Assembly: GCA_018228645.1 (NCBI GenBank)
Contig: CP073693.1
Span: 1,324,001 to 1,388,000, forward strand
DNA: 64,000 nt
Source of the DNA: Clostridiaceae bacterium Marseille-Q4143
Lineage (GTDB): Bacteria > Bacillota > Clostridia > Lachnospirales > Lachnospiraceae
Direction: 5' to 3'
Position 1 is the stretch's first letter; each line of letters begins with the position of its first letter. Both the position numbers and the translations under genes were made by a program. The notes below the pieces were generated by a model that worked only from the letters and a program-made list of their open reading frames with translations, had not been told where the DNA came from and made no database searches. This document shows, one piece after another, positions 45,688-54,232 of this stretch.

Positions 45688-45870
45688 AGAAAACCCCCGG
45701 ATTTAACTGTTTTTACAATCTATGCAGAGGGAATAAGGAGTATTACAGAAAGACATTTTATACAGAAGTGTCCGCGAGAAAAAAACATTTGTACTTTTAA
45801 ACGCTATTGTGTATACTTGAAATATCCGCGTGAACAAATAGCGGAATACAAGAGAGAAAGAAGAGTCGTT

Positions 45871-47094
45871 ATGAAGAAGATTTACGAAGCATGGACCAGT
45901 GTAAGCCTGGTAAAACGAATCGTGGCAGGCCTGGTTCTTGGTGCTGTCCTTGGGATGGCATGCCCATCCGCAACTGGAATCGCATTGTTTGGAGATGTAT
46001 TTGTTGGAGCATTGAAAGCGGTTGCGCCGCTCCTTGTATTTTTCCTGATTATCAGTTCCTTATGCCACTCCGGAAAAAGCCACGGAGGTGTCATTAAAAC
46101 CGTTATTATCCTGTATATGTTCAGCACATTTCTGGCAGCGCTGGTTGCGGTGATTGCATCCTTTGCATTTCCGGTAACCCTGACTCTGGCAGATGCAGCA
46201 ACGGACCTGTCTGCACCGCAGGGAATCGCAGAAGTGATGAAATCCCTGCTGATGAACATTGTCAGTAATCCAGTAGCTTCTATTATCAATGCAAATTATA
46301 TTGGTATCCTTGCATGGGCTGTTTTGCTTGGAATCGGCTTAAGAGGAGCAAAAGAAGAGACCAAGAAAATGTTCGATGACATTTCCAATGGCCTTTCAAA
46401 AATTGTTACCTGGATCGTCAGCTTTGCACCGCTTGGTATTATGGGACTGGTATTTAATACGGTATCTACCAACGGACTTTCCATTTTTACCGAATATGGA
46501 AAACTGTTGCTGGTACTGGTAGGCTCCATGCTGTTTATTTATTTTGTCAGCAATCCGGTTCTGGTATTCTGGTGTATCCGTCAGAATCCGTTTCCGCTTA
46601 TTTTCAGATGCCTGAAGAAGAGTGCAATCACGGCATTCTTTACCAGAAGCTCTGCAGCAAATATTCCGATTAATATGGAAGCATGCGAAGAGATGGGACT
46701 TGATAAAGATACTTATTCCGTAACAATCCCGCTGGGAGCAACCATCAATATGGATGGTGCAGCTATTACGATTACCGTTATGGCACTGGCAACTGCACAT
46801 ACGCTGGGAATTGCGGTGGATATTCCGAGTGCAGTTATTTTGAGTGTGCTGGCAACCCTGGCTGCCTGCGGAGCATCTGGTGTGGCAGGCGGTTCCCTGC
46901 TTCTGATTCCGATGGCATGCTCACTGTTCGGTATTCCGAATGATATTGCCATGCAGGTAGTTGGTGTCGGATTTATCATCGGAGTCATTCAGGACTCTGT
47001 GGAAACCGCACTGAATTCCTCATCTGACCTGCTGTTATCTGCATCTGCAGAGTTTAGACAGTGGAGAAAAGAAGGAAAAGAAATCCGTTTTTAA
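45871..47094 (+). CDS. sstT: Sodium:serine/threonine symporter SstT
   Basis: A 407-residue member of the dicarboxylate/amino acid:cation symporter family, closest to SstT. Key blocks are FTRSSAANIPINMEACEEMG (the serine-rich hairpin), IPLGATINMDGAAITITV (sodium site NMDG) and GASGVAGGSLLLIPMACSL. It takes up serine and threonine with sodium. The start at 45871 is preferred to a longer upstream frame because AGAAAGAAG precedes it and the family begins there. A likely promoter (TTGTAC near 45789, TATACT near 45812) lies upstream. Confidence 0.93.
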   Translation: MKKIYEAWTSVSLVKRIVAGLVLGAVLGMACPSATGIALFGDVFVGALKAVAPLLVFFLIISSLCHSGKSHGGVIKTVIILYMFSTFLAALVAVIASFAFPVTLTLADAATDLSAPQGIAEVMKSLLMNIVSNPVASIINANYIGILAWAVLLGIGLRGAKEETKKMFDDISNGLSKIVTWIVSFAPLGIMGLVFNTVSTNGLSIFTEYGKLLLVLVGSMLFIYFVSNPVLVFWCIRQNPFPLIFRCLKKSAITAFFTRSSAANIPINMEACEEMGLDKDTYSVTIPLGATINMDGAAITITVMALATAHTLGIAVDIPSAVILSVLATLAACGASGVAGGSLLLIPMACSLFGIPNDIAMQVVGVGFIIGVIQDSVETALNSSSDLLLSASAEFRQWRKEGKEIRF

Positions 47095-47164
47095 ATGGCA
47101 CTGTGAAGCGTTGGGATCCGACATTTTTATTTCTTCGATCATTGGATAAAATTCGGTTTTGGGG

Positions 47165-47193
47165 TTGTCAGAAAATATCCCATAATCTATAAT
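47165..47193 (+). promoter_or_regulatory. Promoter of guaA
   Basis: TTGTCA at 47165-47170, a 17-base spacer and TATAAT at 47188-47193, 36 bases before the guaA start. There is no room for a purine riboswitch between promoter and gene. Confidence 0.8.
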
Positions 47194-47228
47194 AAGGACA
47201 ATTGAGAGAAATTAGGAGGAAAAGCGGA

Positions 47229-48806
47229 TTGAACAGAGAAATGGTGATCGTTCTCGATTTCGGTGGACAGTACAACCAGCTTGTGGCAAGACGTGTCAGA
47301 GAGTGTAATGTATACTGTGAGATTTATTCTTACAGAACTGATATTGAGAAAATCAAGGCAATGAATCCGAAGGGAATTATCCTGACAGGAGGACCGAACA
47401 GTTGTTATGAGCCGGATTCACCGACTTATACAGAGGAGCTGTTTAAACTGGGAGTTCCGGTACTTGGTCTCTGCTATGGTGCACAGCTTATGTCTCATGT
47501 ACTTGGCGGAAAAGTAGAGCGTGCAGAGGTAAGAGAATACGGTAAGACAGAGGTAATCATTGACAAAAAGGACTCCAAGGTGTTTGAGGGAGTATCCCCG
47601 AAGACGATCTGCTGGATGAGTCATTTTGATTATATTTCAAAAATTGCTCCGGGATTTGAGATTTCTGCTCATACGGCAGACTGTCCGGTAGCAGCTGCTG
47701 AAAATGAGGCTGAAAAACTGTATGCAATTCAGTTTCACCCGGAAGTACTCCATACAGCAGAAGGCACGAAGATGATCAATAACTTCGTGAAAAATGTCTG
47801 CGGATGTGCCGGAGACTGGAAGATGGATGCATTCGTAGAACATACGGTAAAAGAGATTCGTGAGAAAGTCGGCGATGGCCGCGTACTGTTGGCTTTATCC
47901 GGTGGTGTGGATTCTTCCGTAGCAGCAGGTCTTCTTTCTAGAGCAATTGGAAAACAGCTGACCTGTGTATTTGTAGATCATGGTCTTCTTCGTAAAGATG
48001 AAGGAGATGAGGTAGAGAACGTATTCGGACCGAATGGTCAGTTCGACCTGAACTTTATCCGTGTCAATGCACAGGAGAGATATTACAAGAAGCTGACAGG
48101 TGTTACCGAGCCGGAAGCAAAACGTAAGATCATCGGCGAAGAGTTCATTCGTATCTTTGAGGAAGAAGCAAAGAAGATTGGTGCCGTTGACTTCTTGGCA
48201 CAGGGAACTATTTATCCGGACGTGGTAGAGAGTGGGCTTGGCGGAGAATCCGCGGTGATCAAATCTCATCATAATGTAGGCGGTCTTCCGGATTTCGTAG
48301 ACTTTAAGGAGATCATCGAGCCACTCCGCGATCTGTTCAAGGATGAAGTCCGCAAAGCCGGACTAGAGCTTGGCATTCCGGAGAAGCTGGTATTCCGTCA
48401 GCCATTCCCGGGACCGGGACTTGGTATTCGTATTATCGGCGAAGTAACAGCGGAGAAAGTACGGATCGTACAGGATGCAGACTATATTTATCGTGATGAA
48501 GTAGATAAGGCTGCCGCAGCCTATAAGGAAGAGCATGGCGAGAACCCGAAATGGCTGCCGAATCAGTATTTTGCAGCTCTGACCAATATGCGTTCCGTAG
48601 GCGTTATGGGTGACGAGAGAACCTATGACTATGCAGTGGCACTGCGCGCAGTCAATACCATTGACTTCATGACCGCAGAAGCAGCAGAGATTCCATTTGC
48701 AGTATTGCAGGGTGTCATGAGCAGAATTATTAATGAAGTACGTGGAGTGAACAGAGTATTCTATGATCTGACCAGTAAGCCACCTGGAACGATTGAGTTT
48801 GAATAG
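47229..48806 (+). CDS. guaA: GMP synthase (glutamine-hydrolysing)
   Basis: A 525-residue GMP synthetase that turns XMP, glutamine and ATP into GMP. The N-terminal class I glutaminase shows GLCYGAQL (Cys), and FHPE (His, Glu). The ATP-pyrophosphatase domain has the PP-loop [10 protein letters not shown]. The C-terminal dimerisation domain ends PPGTIEFE. The start is read as TTG at 47229 (giving [13 protein letters not shown]) because AGGAGG lies at the right distance and the family begins so; the ATG at 47241 is the alternative. The 3' end is a common integration site for genomic islands, and an accessory region follows here. Confidence 0.97.
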   Translation: MNREMVIVLDFGGQYNQLVARRVRECNVYCEIYSYRTDIEKIKAMNPKGIILTGGPNSCYEPDSPTYTEELFKLGVPVLGLCYGAQLMSHVLGGKVERAEVREYGKTEVIIDKKDSKVFEGVSPKTICWMSHFDYISKIAPGFEISAHTADCPVAAAENEAEKLYAIQFHPEVLHTAEGTKMINNFVKNVCGCAGDWKMDAFVEHTVKEIREKVGDGRVLLALSGGVDSSVAAGLLSRAIGKQLTCVFVDHGLLRKDEGDEVENVFGPNGQFDLNFIRVNAQERYYKKLTGVTEPEAKRKIIGEEFIRIFEEEAKKIGAVDFLAQGTIYPDVVESGLGGESAVIKSHHNVGGLPDFVDFKEIIEPLRDLFKDEVRKAGLELGIPEKLVFRQPFPGPGLGIRIIGEVTAEKVRIVQDADYIYRDEVDKAAAAYKEEHGENPKWLPNQYFAALTNMRSVGVMGDERTYDYAVALRAVNTIDFMTAEAAEIPFAVLQGVMSRIINEVRGVNRVFYDLTSKPPGTIEFE

Positions 48807-48815
48807 TTGAAGCTG

Positions 48816-48851
48816 AGCTGTAAAGCCTTTGTTTACAAGGGTTTTACAGCT
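48816..48851 (+). terminator. Terminator of guaA
   Basis: AGCTGTAAAGCCTTT (48816-48830) pairs with a near-complement at 48837-48851, six-base loop, followed by TTTCCTTT. Confidence 0.9.
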
Positions 48852-49029
48852 TTTCCTTTATAGGATTGCATTTTCATTGCATTATTTTTCGTCAACTGTT
48901 CTGTGATAGATTGCTGTATGTTGATTGCTGGTATAATTAGCAATGCTTTCAGTAGCAGATTGTACTTGTAATATTCCAGTCAGTTTTTTAGCAACTTCAA
49001 GATTCGTATTTGGATACAGATGACCATAA

Positions 49030-49320
49030 ATGAGTAGGATGGGGGCAAGCTGGAAGATTGATGTGACTGTAAAGACATTAAAAGAGCATAAAAAAATATT
49101 AGATGAAATAGAACATAGACTTGATGAATACATGGGGCATTGGAATGAAAAAACATTAGCAATGGATTATTTTGTTGATATTACAGACTTATCTAAATAT
49201 GTTTCAGGAGTGCGTGTTAATCCTTTTGCAGAAGAATGGTATGTTAAACTAATTGAAGGAATCTGTGGAGAATACAATATAAAATTTAATGGAAAATCAG
49301 ATTTATATGTTGATAGATAA
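49030..49320 (+). CDS. Small hypothetical protein behind guaA
   Basis: A 96-residue, mainly helical protein, bounded upstream by an in-frame TAA directly before the ATG. No family is recognised and no good ribosome site is seen, so it may be the tail of a decayed gene. Codon use is A+T-rich like the island, unlike guaA. The C-terminal half (EEWYVKLIEGICGEYNIKF) looks like a real folded segment. Confidence 0.45.
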   Translation: MSRMGASWKIDVTVKTLKEHKKILDEIEHRLDEYMGHWNEKTLAMDYFVDITDLSKYVSGVRVNPFAEEWYVKLIEGICGEYNIKFNGKSDLYVDR

Positions 49321-49370
49321 AGTTGTAAAGGTATTTAAAAAACGTGTAAAATTATAACATTCACAGCAGA

Positions 49371-49399
49371 TTGACTTTTAGCATACAATAGTGTATAGT
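49371..49399 (+). promoter_or_regulatory. Strong promoter of the tandem-hairpin RNA
   Basis: TTGACT at 49371-49376 and TATAGT at 49394-49399 with a 17-base spacer. The expected transcript starts near 49406, just before the repeated hairpins. Confidence 0.75.
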
Positions 49400-49405
49400 T
49401 AAGAT

Positions 49406-49545
49406 ACAAAAAGAAGATACTATAGTCGGAACGGAGACTTAAAACCCGTTTCCAGTGGTCGGGATGAAGACCTAAAACTCATTCCCATTACAGAGTAAAC
49501 TGCTAAAAATCAAAGGCGGATGGCTTCGGTCACCCGCCTTTCTTT
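49406..49545 (+). ncRNA. Tandem-hairpin RNA ending in an intrinsic terminator
   Basis: Between a strong promoter and a nuclease-like gene lie two tandem 33-base units (49425-49457 and 49458-49490), 24 of 33 bases alike. Each folds into a 7-bp stem with one bulged U and an 11-base loop AGACYTAAAAC. Three stem pairs differ between units in a compensatory way (A-U/G-C, C-G/U-A, G-C/A-U), so the structure, not the sequence, is kept. A terminator (stem 49512-49519 with 49534-49541, CTTCGG tetraloop, TCTTT tail) follows. It could be an antitoxin RNA of the type III kind, an attenuator or a riboswitch-like leader. Confidence 0.6.
49512..49545 (+). terminator. Terminator between repeat RNA and nuclease-like gene
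   Basis: AAAGGCGG (49512-49519) pairs with CCGCCTTT (49534-49541); inner pairs close on a CTTCGG tetraloop. Only 15 bases separate it from the next start codon, the layout in type III toxin-antitoxin loci and in attenuators. Confidence 0.85.
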
Positions 49546-49560
49546 AACAAAGGAGATAAA

Positions 49561-50193
49561 ATGGCAGAGGAAAGTTTTAAGGAACGTGCCCGACAGGAAA
49601 TGATAAAAGCTGCAAAACAATATAAGGACATCTATGTTGATTATGAGTATCTAATTTGCTCGGTAACATTTGAGAAAAATGATTATTATATAATTGCTGC
49701 AGAGGAAGATAATTTTCAGCATTTAACAGGTGTGCAGTCCAAGATAGATGCTAAGACATTTTTCCGCAAATGTTATGATGGAACGCTTGCGGAAGTGGAC
49801 TTTGATTTTGCAAAAGCAGGACACAATGAGAAGTCGGCAAAAGGTACAGTAAGAAGAAAAATACAGGTTTTGCCGGATATGATGACACTAATGAAATCGG
49901 ATGTTCAAGTAGAAGAAGACTTTCGGAAAAATCGGGTAGTGTGTTCGCTGGCAACAGCGAATGGAAACTGCACATTAGGTTTTTCAGAATCAAAGAAAGC
50001 ACGTCCGAAGTCCTTGATAAAAGGAAATGAATTGAAGAATCCGGGGGCTGTAGATTTAATTCTAAGAAAAACAACTGGAAGTTTATTCTTTGATGAAATT
50101 ATTGTTGGAGATACAGCAATGCTTAAGCAGTTCAGAGAAAAAATTGAGGATATTGTGTCAACAAAGTTGTTTGAAGATGTAACAGGAGAATAA
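49561..50193 (+). CDS. Nuclease-like protein (PBECR4-like), candidate toxin
   Basis: A 210-residue protein with AAAGGAG before the start. The segment AAEEDNFQHLTGVQ (H54-L-T-G57) followed by SKIDAKTFFRKCYDGTL recalls the PBECR4 group of barnase/EndoU/colicin-like RNases found in mobile-element proteins. A basic middle (SAKGTVRRKIQ) and a conserved-looking FDEIIVGD segment near the C terminus follow. The family link is by pattern only, so the nuclease role is inferred. It sits behind a terminated repeat RNA and just before a small helical ORF, the arrangement of toxin-antitoxin and abortive-infection loci. Confidence 0.65.
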   Translation: MAEESFKERARQEMIKAAKQYKDIYVDYEYLICSVTFEKNDYYIIAAEEDNFQHLTGVQSKIDAKTFFRKCYDGTLAEVDFDFAKAGHNEKSAKGTVRRKIQVLPDMMTLMKSDVQVEEDFRKNRVVCSLATANGNCTLGFSESKKARPKSLIKGNELKNPGAVDLILRKTTGSLFFDEIIVGDTAMLKQFREKIEDIVSTKLFEDVTGE

Positions 50194-50198
50194 GACAT

Positions 50199-50369
50199 AT
50201 GAATGATGAAGATCATGTTTTGTTAAGTGAAAAATTAGAAGATCAGCTTAAAGCTGTAGAGTGGGCGCATGAACAGAAGAAAATTCTTGATGACAAAAGC
50301 AGACGTATCGCAGATGCACTCATGGAAAAAATGACACCTTTGATAATGAAGAATAGTGTACAGAAATAG
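50199..50369 (+). CDS. 56-residue helical protein behind the nuclease-like gene
   Basis: A short frame starting five bases after the nuclease-like stop, with AGGAGA inside that gene's end, so it should be co-translated. The protein is charged and almost wholly helical (VLLSEKLEDQLKAVEWAHEQ, then IADALMEKMTPLIMK). No family is recognised. It could be a protein partner, such as an antidote or cofactor. Confidence 0.55.
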   Translation: MNDEDHVLLSEKLEDQLKAVEWAHEQKKILDDKSRRIADALMEKMTPLIMKNSVQK

Positions 50370-50665
50370 CGTGGGTACACCAGAAATGCAACTATATAAA
50401 TAACATACAAAACTGTATCAAAATGATATGGTTTTGCAATATAATAACAGCAGATTTATGTGAAAAATTGAACCCGAAAAAGAGTTTGAATAATTTGAAA
50501 TGCTTTAAGAAGCCAGTATTTATGCGAGTTTGCAGCACTTTTAAAAGTCTTTTGATAACAATTTGATAACGGTTGCATGAGAGCCATTATTCTTGTAATC
50601 CAGTGGTTTTTGGGTTAGAGAATGATTGACAGGTGGTTGTGCAACAAATAAATCCATATTTATCT
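50370..50665. other. Non-coding stretch with guaA-end-like 11-mer
   Basis: No gene is seen. GAGTTTGAATA at 50482-50492 is identical to the last bases of guaA (48795-48805). It may be the far attachment site of an element that integrated at guaA. The part around 50550-50630 resembles sequence found next to integrases, but no integrase remains. Confidence 0.4.
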
Positions 50666-50712
50666 AAAAAGCCCTTAGCTGTGGGTATAAAACTCATAGC
50701 TAAGGGCTTTTT
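50666..50712. terminator. Strong bidirectional terminator
   Basis: AAAAAGCCCTTAGCT (50666-50680) and its perfect complement (50698-50712) form a 15-bp stem with T runs on both strands. It serves the decayed gene on the minus strand. Confidence 0.9.
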
Positions 50713-50719
50713 GTCGTGC

Positions 50720-51079
50720 TTATTTATCTGGTTTGAGTTTGTCTTGGAACATTTCGACCAGAGCGTCGCTAAGTGCCTGTGATGGGATTTTTGCCCATGT
50801 TTACGTAGTATCAAACTCCGGGTAATGGTAACGCCACTCGTCGTATTTGTCTTTACTGATTTCCTCAGAAGACAGCTTGTCAGCCTGCTCTTTCCAGGCA
50901 TACAGCATTTTCCGGAGTTCGTGAGCGTCTTTGCCTTTGGAAGTATCGACTTTCAGACAGATTTCTCCGTCTGATTCACTGACAGTCAGACCGTACAAAT
51001 CTTCAAGGGTAAACAAGGACTTTTCGATACAAAAGATTCTACAAATTGATATTTTTTTCCCATTGCCAACCCCCTTCAT
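50720..51079 (-). pseudogene. Frameshifted C-terminal remnant of a mobile-element protein
   Basis: The minus strand reads FTLEDLYGLTVSESDGEICL and continues to EWRYHYPEFDTT, then meets a stop. A shift of frame restores WAKIPSQALSDALVEMFQDK and a proper end at 50720. This is the style of C-terminal regions in Clostridia conjugative or mobilisable elements; I cannot name the protein with certainty. The N-terminal part is gone. Confidence 0.6.
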
Positions 51080-51145
51080 TATTTCTATAATATTCACATA
51101 CCATATATTCAAATGCAGCATATATATAAAGAAAGGGGATTTTCA

Positions 51146-51661
51146 ATGGACACTTTTTCAGAAGTTTTTAAGGCTATCGCAAGCTACCCGTGGCAGGTAA
51201 ATGTGGGTGGGCTTTCACTAATACCACTGTACATCATAGATTTTAAGTTTTTCGGCAAACTAAATATTGGTTTACAGCGCAAGATAGCACTTGCAAAGGA
51301 GCGCGGACATGTGGCGAGAGGCATGATTGTGAAGGAGGATGCAAAGAGGCTCGTTGTCAATAATTCACAATCCGCTTACAGCTACTGGGCTGCCAGATAC
51401 ACATATACTGTAGACGGAAAGGAGTACCGCAAGCGTTTTTCATGCGATAACAGACATAGCACCCGTTCTGAGCTTAGGACTATCATAAATGTGTACTGGC
51501 TTGATGACCCGAACAAGCCTTTCTGGGACTATAGCAGCGATTCACTTGGCGCATGGTTTGGAATTTTTACGATATTGTTTCCATGGATTGGGGCTATACT
51601 TATCATACTGCTGTTAGGCGGTGCCGATGCAATAGCGCAGTACAATAACAGTCGGATGTGA
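51146..51661 (+). CDS. Membrane protein with DUF3592-like fold
   Basis: A 171-residue protein: an N-terminal hydrophobic helix (VGGLSLIPLYIIDFKFFG), a soluble beta-rich part (YWAARYTYTVDGKEYRKRF) as in DUF3592-type proteins, and a C-terminal membrane helix (FTILFPWIGAILIILLLGGA). AAAGGGG precedes the start and a clear terminator follows. It stands alone between decayed genes. Its role is unknown. Confidence 0.6.
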   Translation: MDTFSEVFKAIASYPWQVNVGGLSLIPLYIIDFKFFGKLNIGLQRKIALAKERGHVARGMIVKEDAKRLVVNNSQSAYSYWAARYTYTVDGKEYRKRFSCDNRHSTRSELRTIINVYWLDDPNKPFWDYSSDSLGAWFGIFTILFPWIGAILIILLLGGADAIAQYNNSRM

Positions 51662-51675
51662 TACTTTTTGGCACA

Positions 51676-51715
51676 AAAAATCCGCTATACCAAATACAAT
51701 GGTTAGCGGATTTTT
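51676..51715 (+). terminator. Terminator behind the DUF3592-like gene
   Basis: AAAAATCCGCTA (51676-51687) pairs perfectly with TAGCGGATTTTT (51704-51715), ending in TTTTT. Confidence 0.9.
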
Positions 51716-51842
51716 GCTATTTATATTTTGATAAATTATTTGATGCTACACAGTCTCAGGCACCATATAGCCTGCTTCTCTCTTTATTTTTTCAAACTCA
51801 CTGAAACCGGCTGCTTCCTAAGCGCCGGCATTGTGTATATCT

Positions 51843-52151
51843 TCACCAAAAGATGGTTTTACTTTTGAGGGTGGTTATACGGATATAGTATCATCATGAG
51901 ATGGAGATTATTTAACTGAGGATACGTTGTGGGATTTTAAGGTGTCAAAAGAGGAACCAAAAAGTAAATATACATTGCAGTTGTTAATGTACTATATTAT
52001 GGGATGTCATTCAATACATCCAGAATTTCAGAAAATTGAAAAACTCGGAATATTTAATCCGAGAAAAAACAAAGTTTATATAGCCGAGATATCTTCAATT
52101 AACCCTGAAGTAATTGAAAAAGTATCTCAGGATATTATCGGATACAAATAA
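51843..52151 (+). pseudogene. Remnant of a PD-(D/E)XK-like protein
   Basis: One frame reads FTKDGFTFEGGYTDIVSS, an in-frame TGA (51897-51899), then DGDYLTEDTLWDFKVSK and YTLQLLMYYIMGCHS to a stop at 52151. The spacing D...WDFK...Q-L-Y resembles the core of PD-(D/E)XK nucleases. The start of the gene is missing. It is decayed. Confidence 0.5.
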
Positions 52152-52190
52152 AGAGTTGGGTTTATTGCTAAAAAGGAAAATGAAAATTAT

Positions 52191-52493
52191 ATGAAAAACA
52201 TGAAAATAGATGCCAATGGAACAGAAATCAGAGTGATGGGCGATGTTGTTAATGAGGATGATTACATTTCACTCACTGATATTGCAAAATAAAAAAATCC
52301 AGACAATGCTTTTATCGTGGTAGCAAACTGGATGCGCAATCATTCTACGATTTCATTTTTGGGCTTGTGGGAACAAATTCACAATCCCAATTTTAAACCT
52401 ATCGAATTCGATAGGTTTAAAGCGGAATCAGGAGATAATGCTTTTACATTGACACCACAGCAATGGATAAAAGCAACGGATGCAATCGGAATA
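52191..52493 (+). pseudogene. KilA-N domain protein, broken
   Basis: From ATG 52191 the frame gives DDYISLTDIAK, a TAA stop, then continues in frame as NAFIVVANWMRNHSTISFLG, NPNFKPIEFDRF and LTPQQWIKATDAIGI, which is a typical phage KilA-N DNA-binding domain. It then runs into an unrelated frame near 52493. The stop and the lost C-terminal half make it a pseudogene of prophage or plasmid origin. Confidence 0.8.
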
Positions 52494-53128
52494 TTAAGAA
52501 CGAGGAGCAGTATCGTGAGTATCAGATATGGCATGTGGAAGTGCAGGAAGAACTGGACGAGCTGAAGCAGGAGAAAAGGAATATCAAGAGACAGGTGCAG
52601 CTTGCTGATGACATTATAAAAGAAGATTTGTATACGGCTTATTATGCAGTGTCGGAGAAAGAGAAGATTGTTGCTGACAGGGATGTTGAGATACCGGGGA
52701 TGGAAGAAACGACTGCGGTTGAGGAAGTGGCGGCAGTAGTTGTTGAGCCTGATGCAAATGTTGAGGTAATGAATCCAGGCAATAATCAGAATGAAATAGG
52801 CAGACAGAGGGAACAAGCTGATAGTGTGAGAAAACAAGAGACTGATTTAGATGGCATAGGAATACCAGAGACTCTTAATTTGCCTGATGTGAATGTGGCA
52901 AGAGTTGGCGAAAGTATGACTGATGTAACAGATAAAAATGAATTTGTGGAAACTAGAGAAACTGAACCTGTGGACAAAGCTGACTGGATTGTCAGGAGAA
53001 TATCAGAGCTTGGTGGTTATGAGAATGTCAGTGATTCTGTTAAGACTGATATATTTGGATTTGACATTGTTGATGTAAGTGGAAGTATAACAATTATATT
53101 AATTGTTGACAGAGATGGTAAATTGTGA
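52463..53128 (+). CDS. Coiled-coil protein, probably the 3' end of a mobile-element gene
   Basis: A 221-residue open frame with no ribosome site at its first ATG, which lies inside the KilA-N remnant. The real-looking part starts near residue 13 (NEEQYREYQIWHVEVQEELD) with a coiled coil and basic run (LKQEKRNIKRQVQLADDII), as in C-terminal tails of mobilisation proteins. A long acidic low-complexity stretch and a small folded C terminus (WIVRRISELGGYENVSDSVK) follow. It is best read as a truncated gene fused by deletion to the KilA-N remnant. Expression is doubtful. Confidence 0.45.
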   Translation: MDKSNGCNRNIKNEEQYREYQIWHVEVQEELDELKQEKRNIKRQVQLADDIIKEDLYTAYYAVSEKEKIVADRDVEIPGMEETTAVEEVAAVVVEPDANVEVMNPGNNQNEIGRQREQADSVRKQETDLDGIGIPETLNLPDVNVARVGESMTDVTDKNEFVETRETEPVDKADWIVRRISELGGYENVSDSVKTDIFGFDIVDVSGSITIILIVDRDGKL

Positions 53129-53199
53129 AATATTTAATTTCTAAACAATATAATTAAATATTCGTTTAAAATTGCTAAGTAAAGCAAGGAGAAAGATAA

Positions 53200-54153
53200 G
53201 TGGACAAAATATTGTATCATTATTGCAACACACAAAAAATGTATGGGATTATGTCAGGAAGACAACTTAGAATGAGTGACATAACTAAGAGTAATGATTA
53301 TAACGAAGTATATATGTTTTTTCCAGGTATAATAGATGCTATGAGAGATGCATATTATAAAAATCCATTTCCTTTTGAATTTGATGGCAAAACAAACGAG
53401 ATAGGAATGTCGATGTTATTTCAATTGGCATATGATTATTTTAGAATTGAATTTGACAAGGGTGGAGTTACTAATTTTGTTATTTGTTTCTGTGAGGAAG
53501 GTGACAAGTTAAGCCAATGGAGAGGTTATGCAGATAATGGAAGAGGTGTTTCTATTGGATTTTCTGAACAAGAATTAAGGCAGTATAGCGAAAAATACAA
53601 AGATATCATAGCAATAGAAAAAGTAAAGTATAAAACGGCAGAAGAAATAAATGATATTATCGTAGCAAAAGCAGATAGTTTGTTAAATGAGTTGAAGAAC
53701 TTGCGTAAATGGATTATAGATAATTTTCATTGCAATGATAGTAAGCAGGAAAAATATATGTTGCTTTTCTTTATACAAATGCTAAAAATAGTATTTATGA
53801 AATCATTACAGTATAAATATATATCATTTCAAGAGGAAAATGAATGGAGAATGTTTTTTAAATATCCTATAACAAAAGAAACAGAATTTATATATGGAGA
53901 AGACGGTGACAAAAGAGTAATATTTGGTGAAATGGTAGAAATGTTGAAAGATAAGATTGATTTTAATATTTTGGATAATGACATAGTATCGTATTTTCCA
54001 TTAGACTTATCAGACATATCTGCAAAACCGATAAAAGAGGTTATCAGCGGACCAAATAATCGTATATTACTTAAGGATTTTCAATTATTGTGTGGTAAGT
54101 ATAAATATGATGATGTTGCATTTAGGTATAGTAAAATATCGTATAGAGAGTAA
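53200..54153 (+). CDS. DUF2971-family protein
   Basis: A 317-residue protein starting at GTG with AAGGAGAAAG before it. It matches the DUF2971 pattern: LYHYCNTQKMYGIMSGRQLR at the start, MSDITKSNDYNEV, then FVICFCEEGDKLSQWRGYAD and GRGVSIGFSE. Family members are common in accessory and defence-rich regions; their biochemical role is unproven. No membrane segment is seen. It is A+T-rich like the genes that follow and may belong to the same island module. Confidence 0.8.
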   Translation: MDKILYHYCNTQKMYGIMSGRQLRMSDITKSNDYNEVYMFFPGIIDAMRDAYYKNPFPFEFDGKTNEIGMSMLFQLAYDYFRIEFDKGGVTNFVICFCEEGDKLSQWRGYADNGRGVSIGFSEQELRQYSEKYKDIIAIEKVKYKTAEEINDIIVAKADSLLNELKNLRKWIIDNFHCNDSKQEKYMLLFFIQMLKIVFMKSLQYKYISFQEENEWRMFFKYPITKETEFIYGEDGDKRVIFGEMVEMLKDKIDFNILDNDIVSYFPLDLSDISAKPIKEVISGPNNRILLKDFQLLCGKYKYDDVAFRYSKISYRE

Positions 54154-54232
54154 CAAAGTATATAAATAAAAAAACATATTTATCTCTGCTGACTGGAAAT
54201 GCTTAAGCGGCAATGGAAAGGAGTAGCATTTA

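Noticed and set aside
47095..47228. Purine riboswitch before guaA
   Set aside because: The promoter lies only 36 bases before the gene and no purine aptamer core is seen.
48882..49133. 83-residue minus-strand frame behind guaA
   Set aside because: No ribosome site or family; it lies partly opposite the small plus-strand frame at 49030.
49425..49490. CRISPR array
   Set aside because: Only two units, directly adjacent without spacers, and the changes between them are compensatory stem changes.
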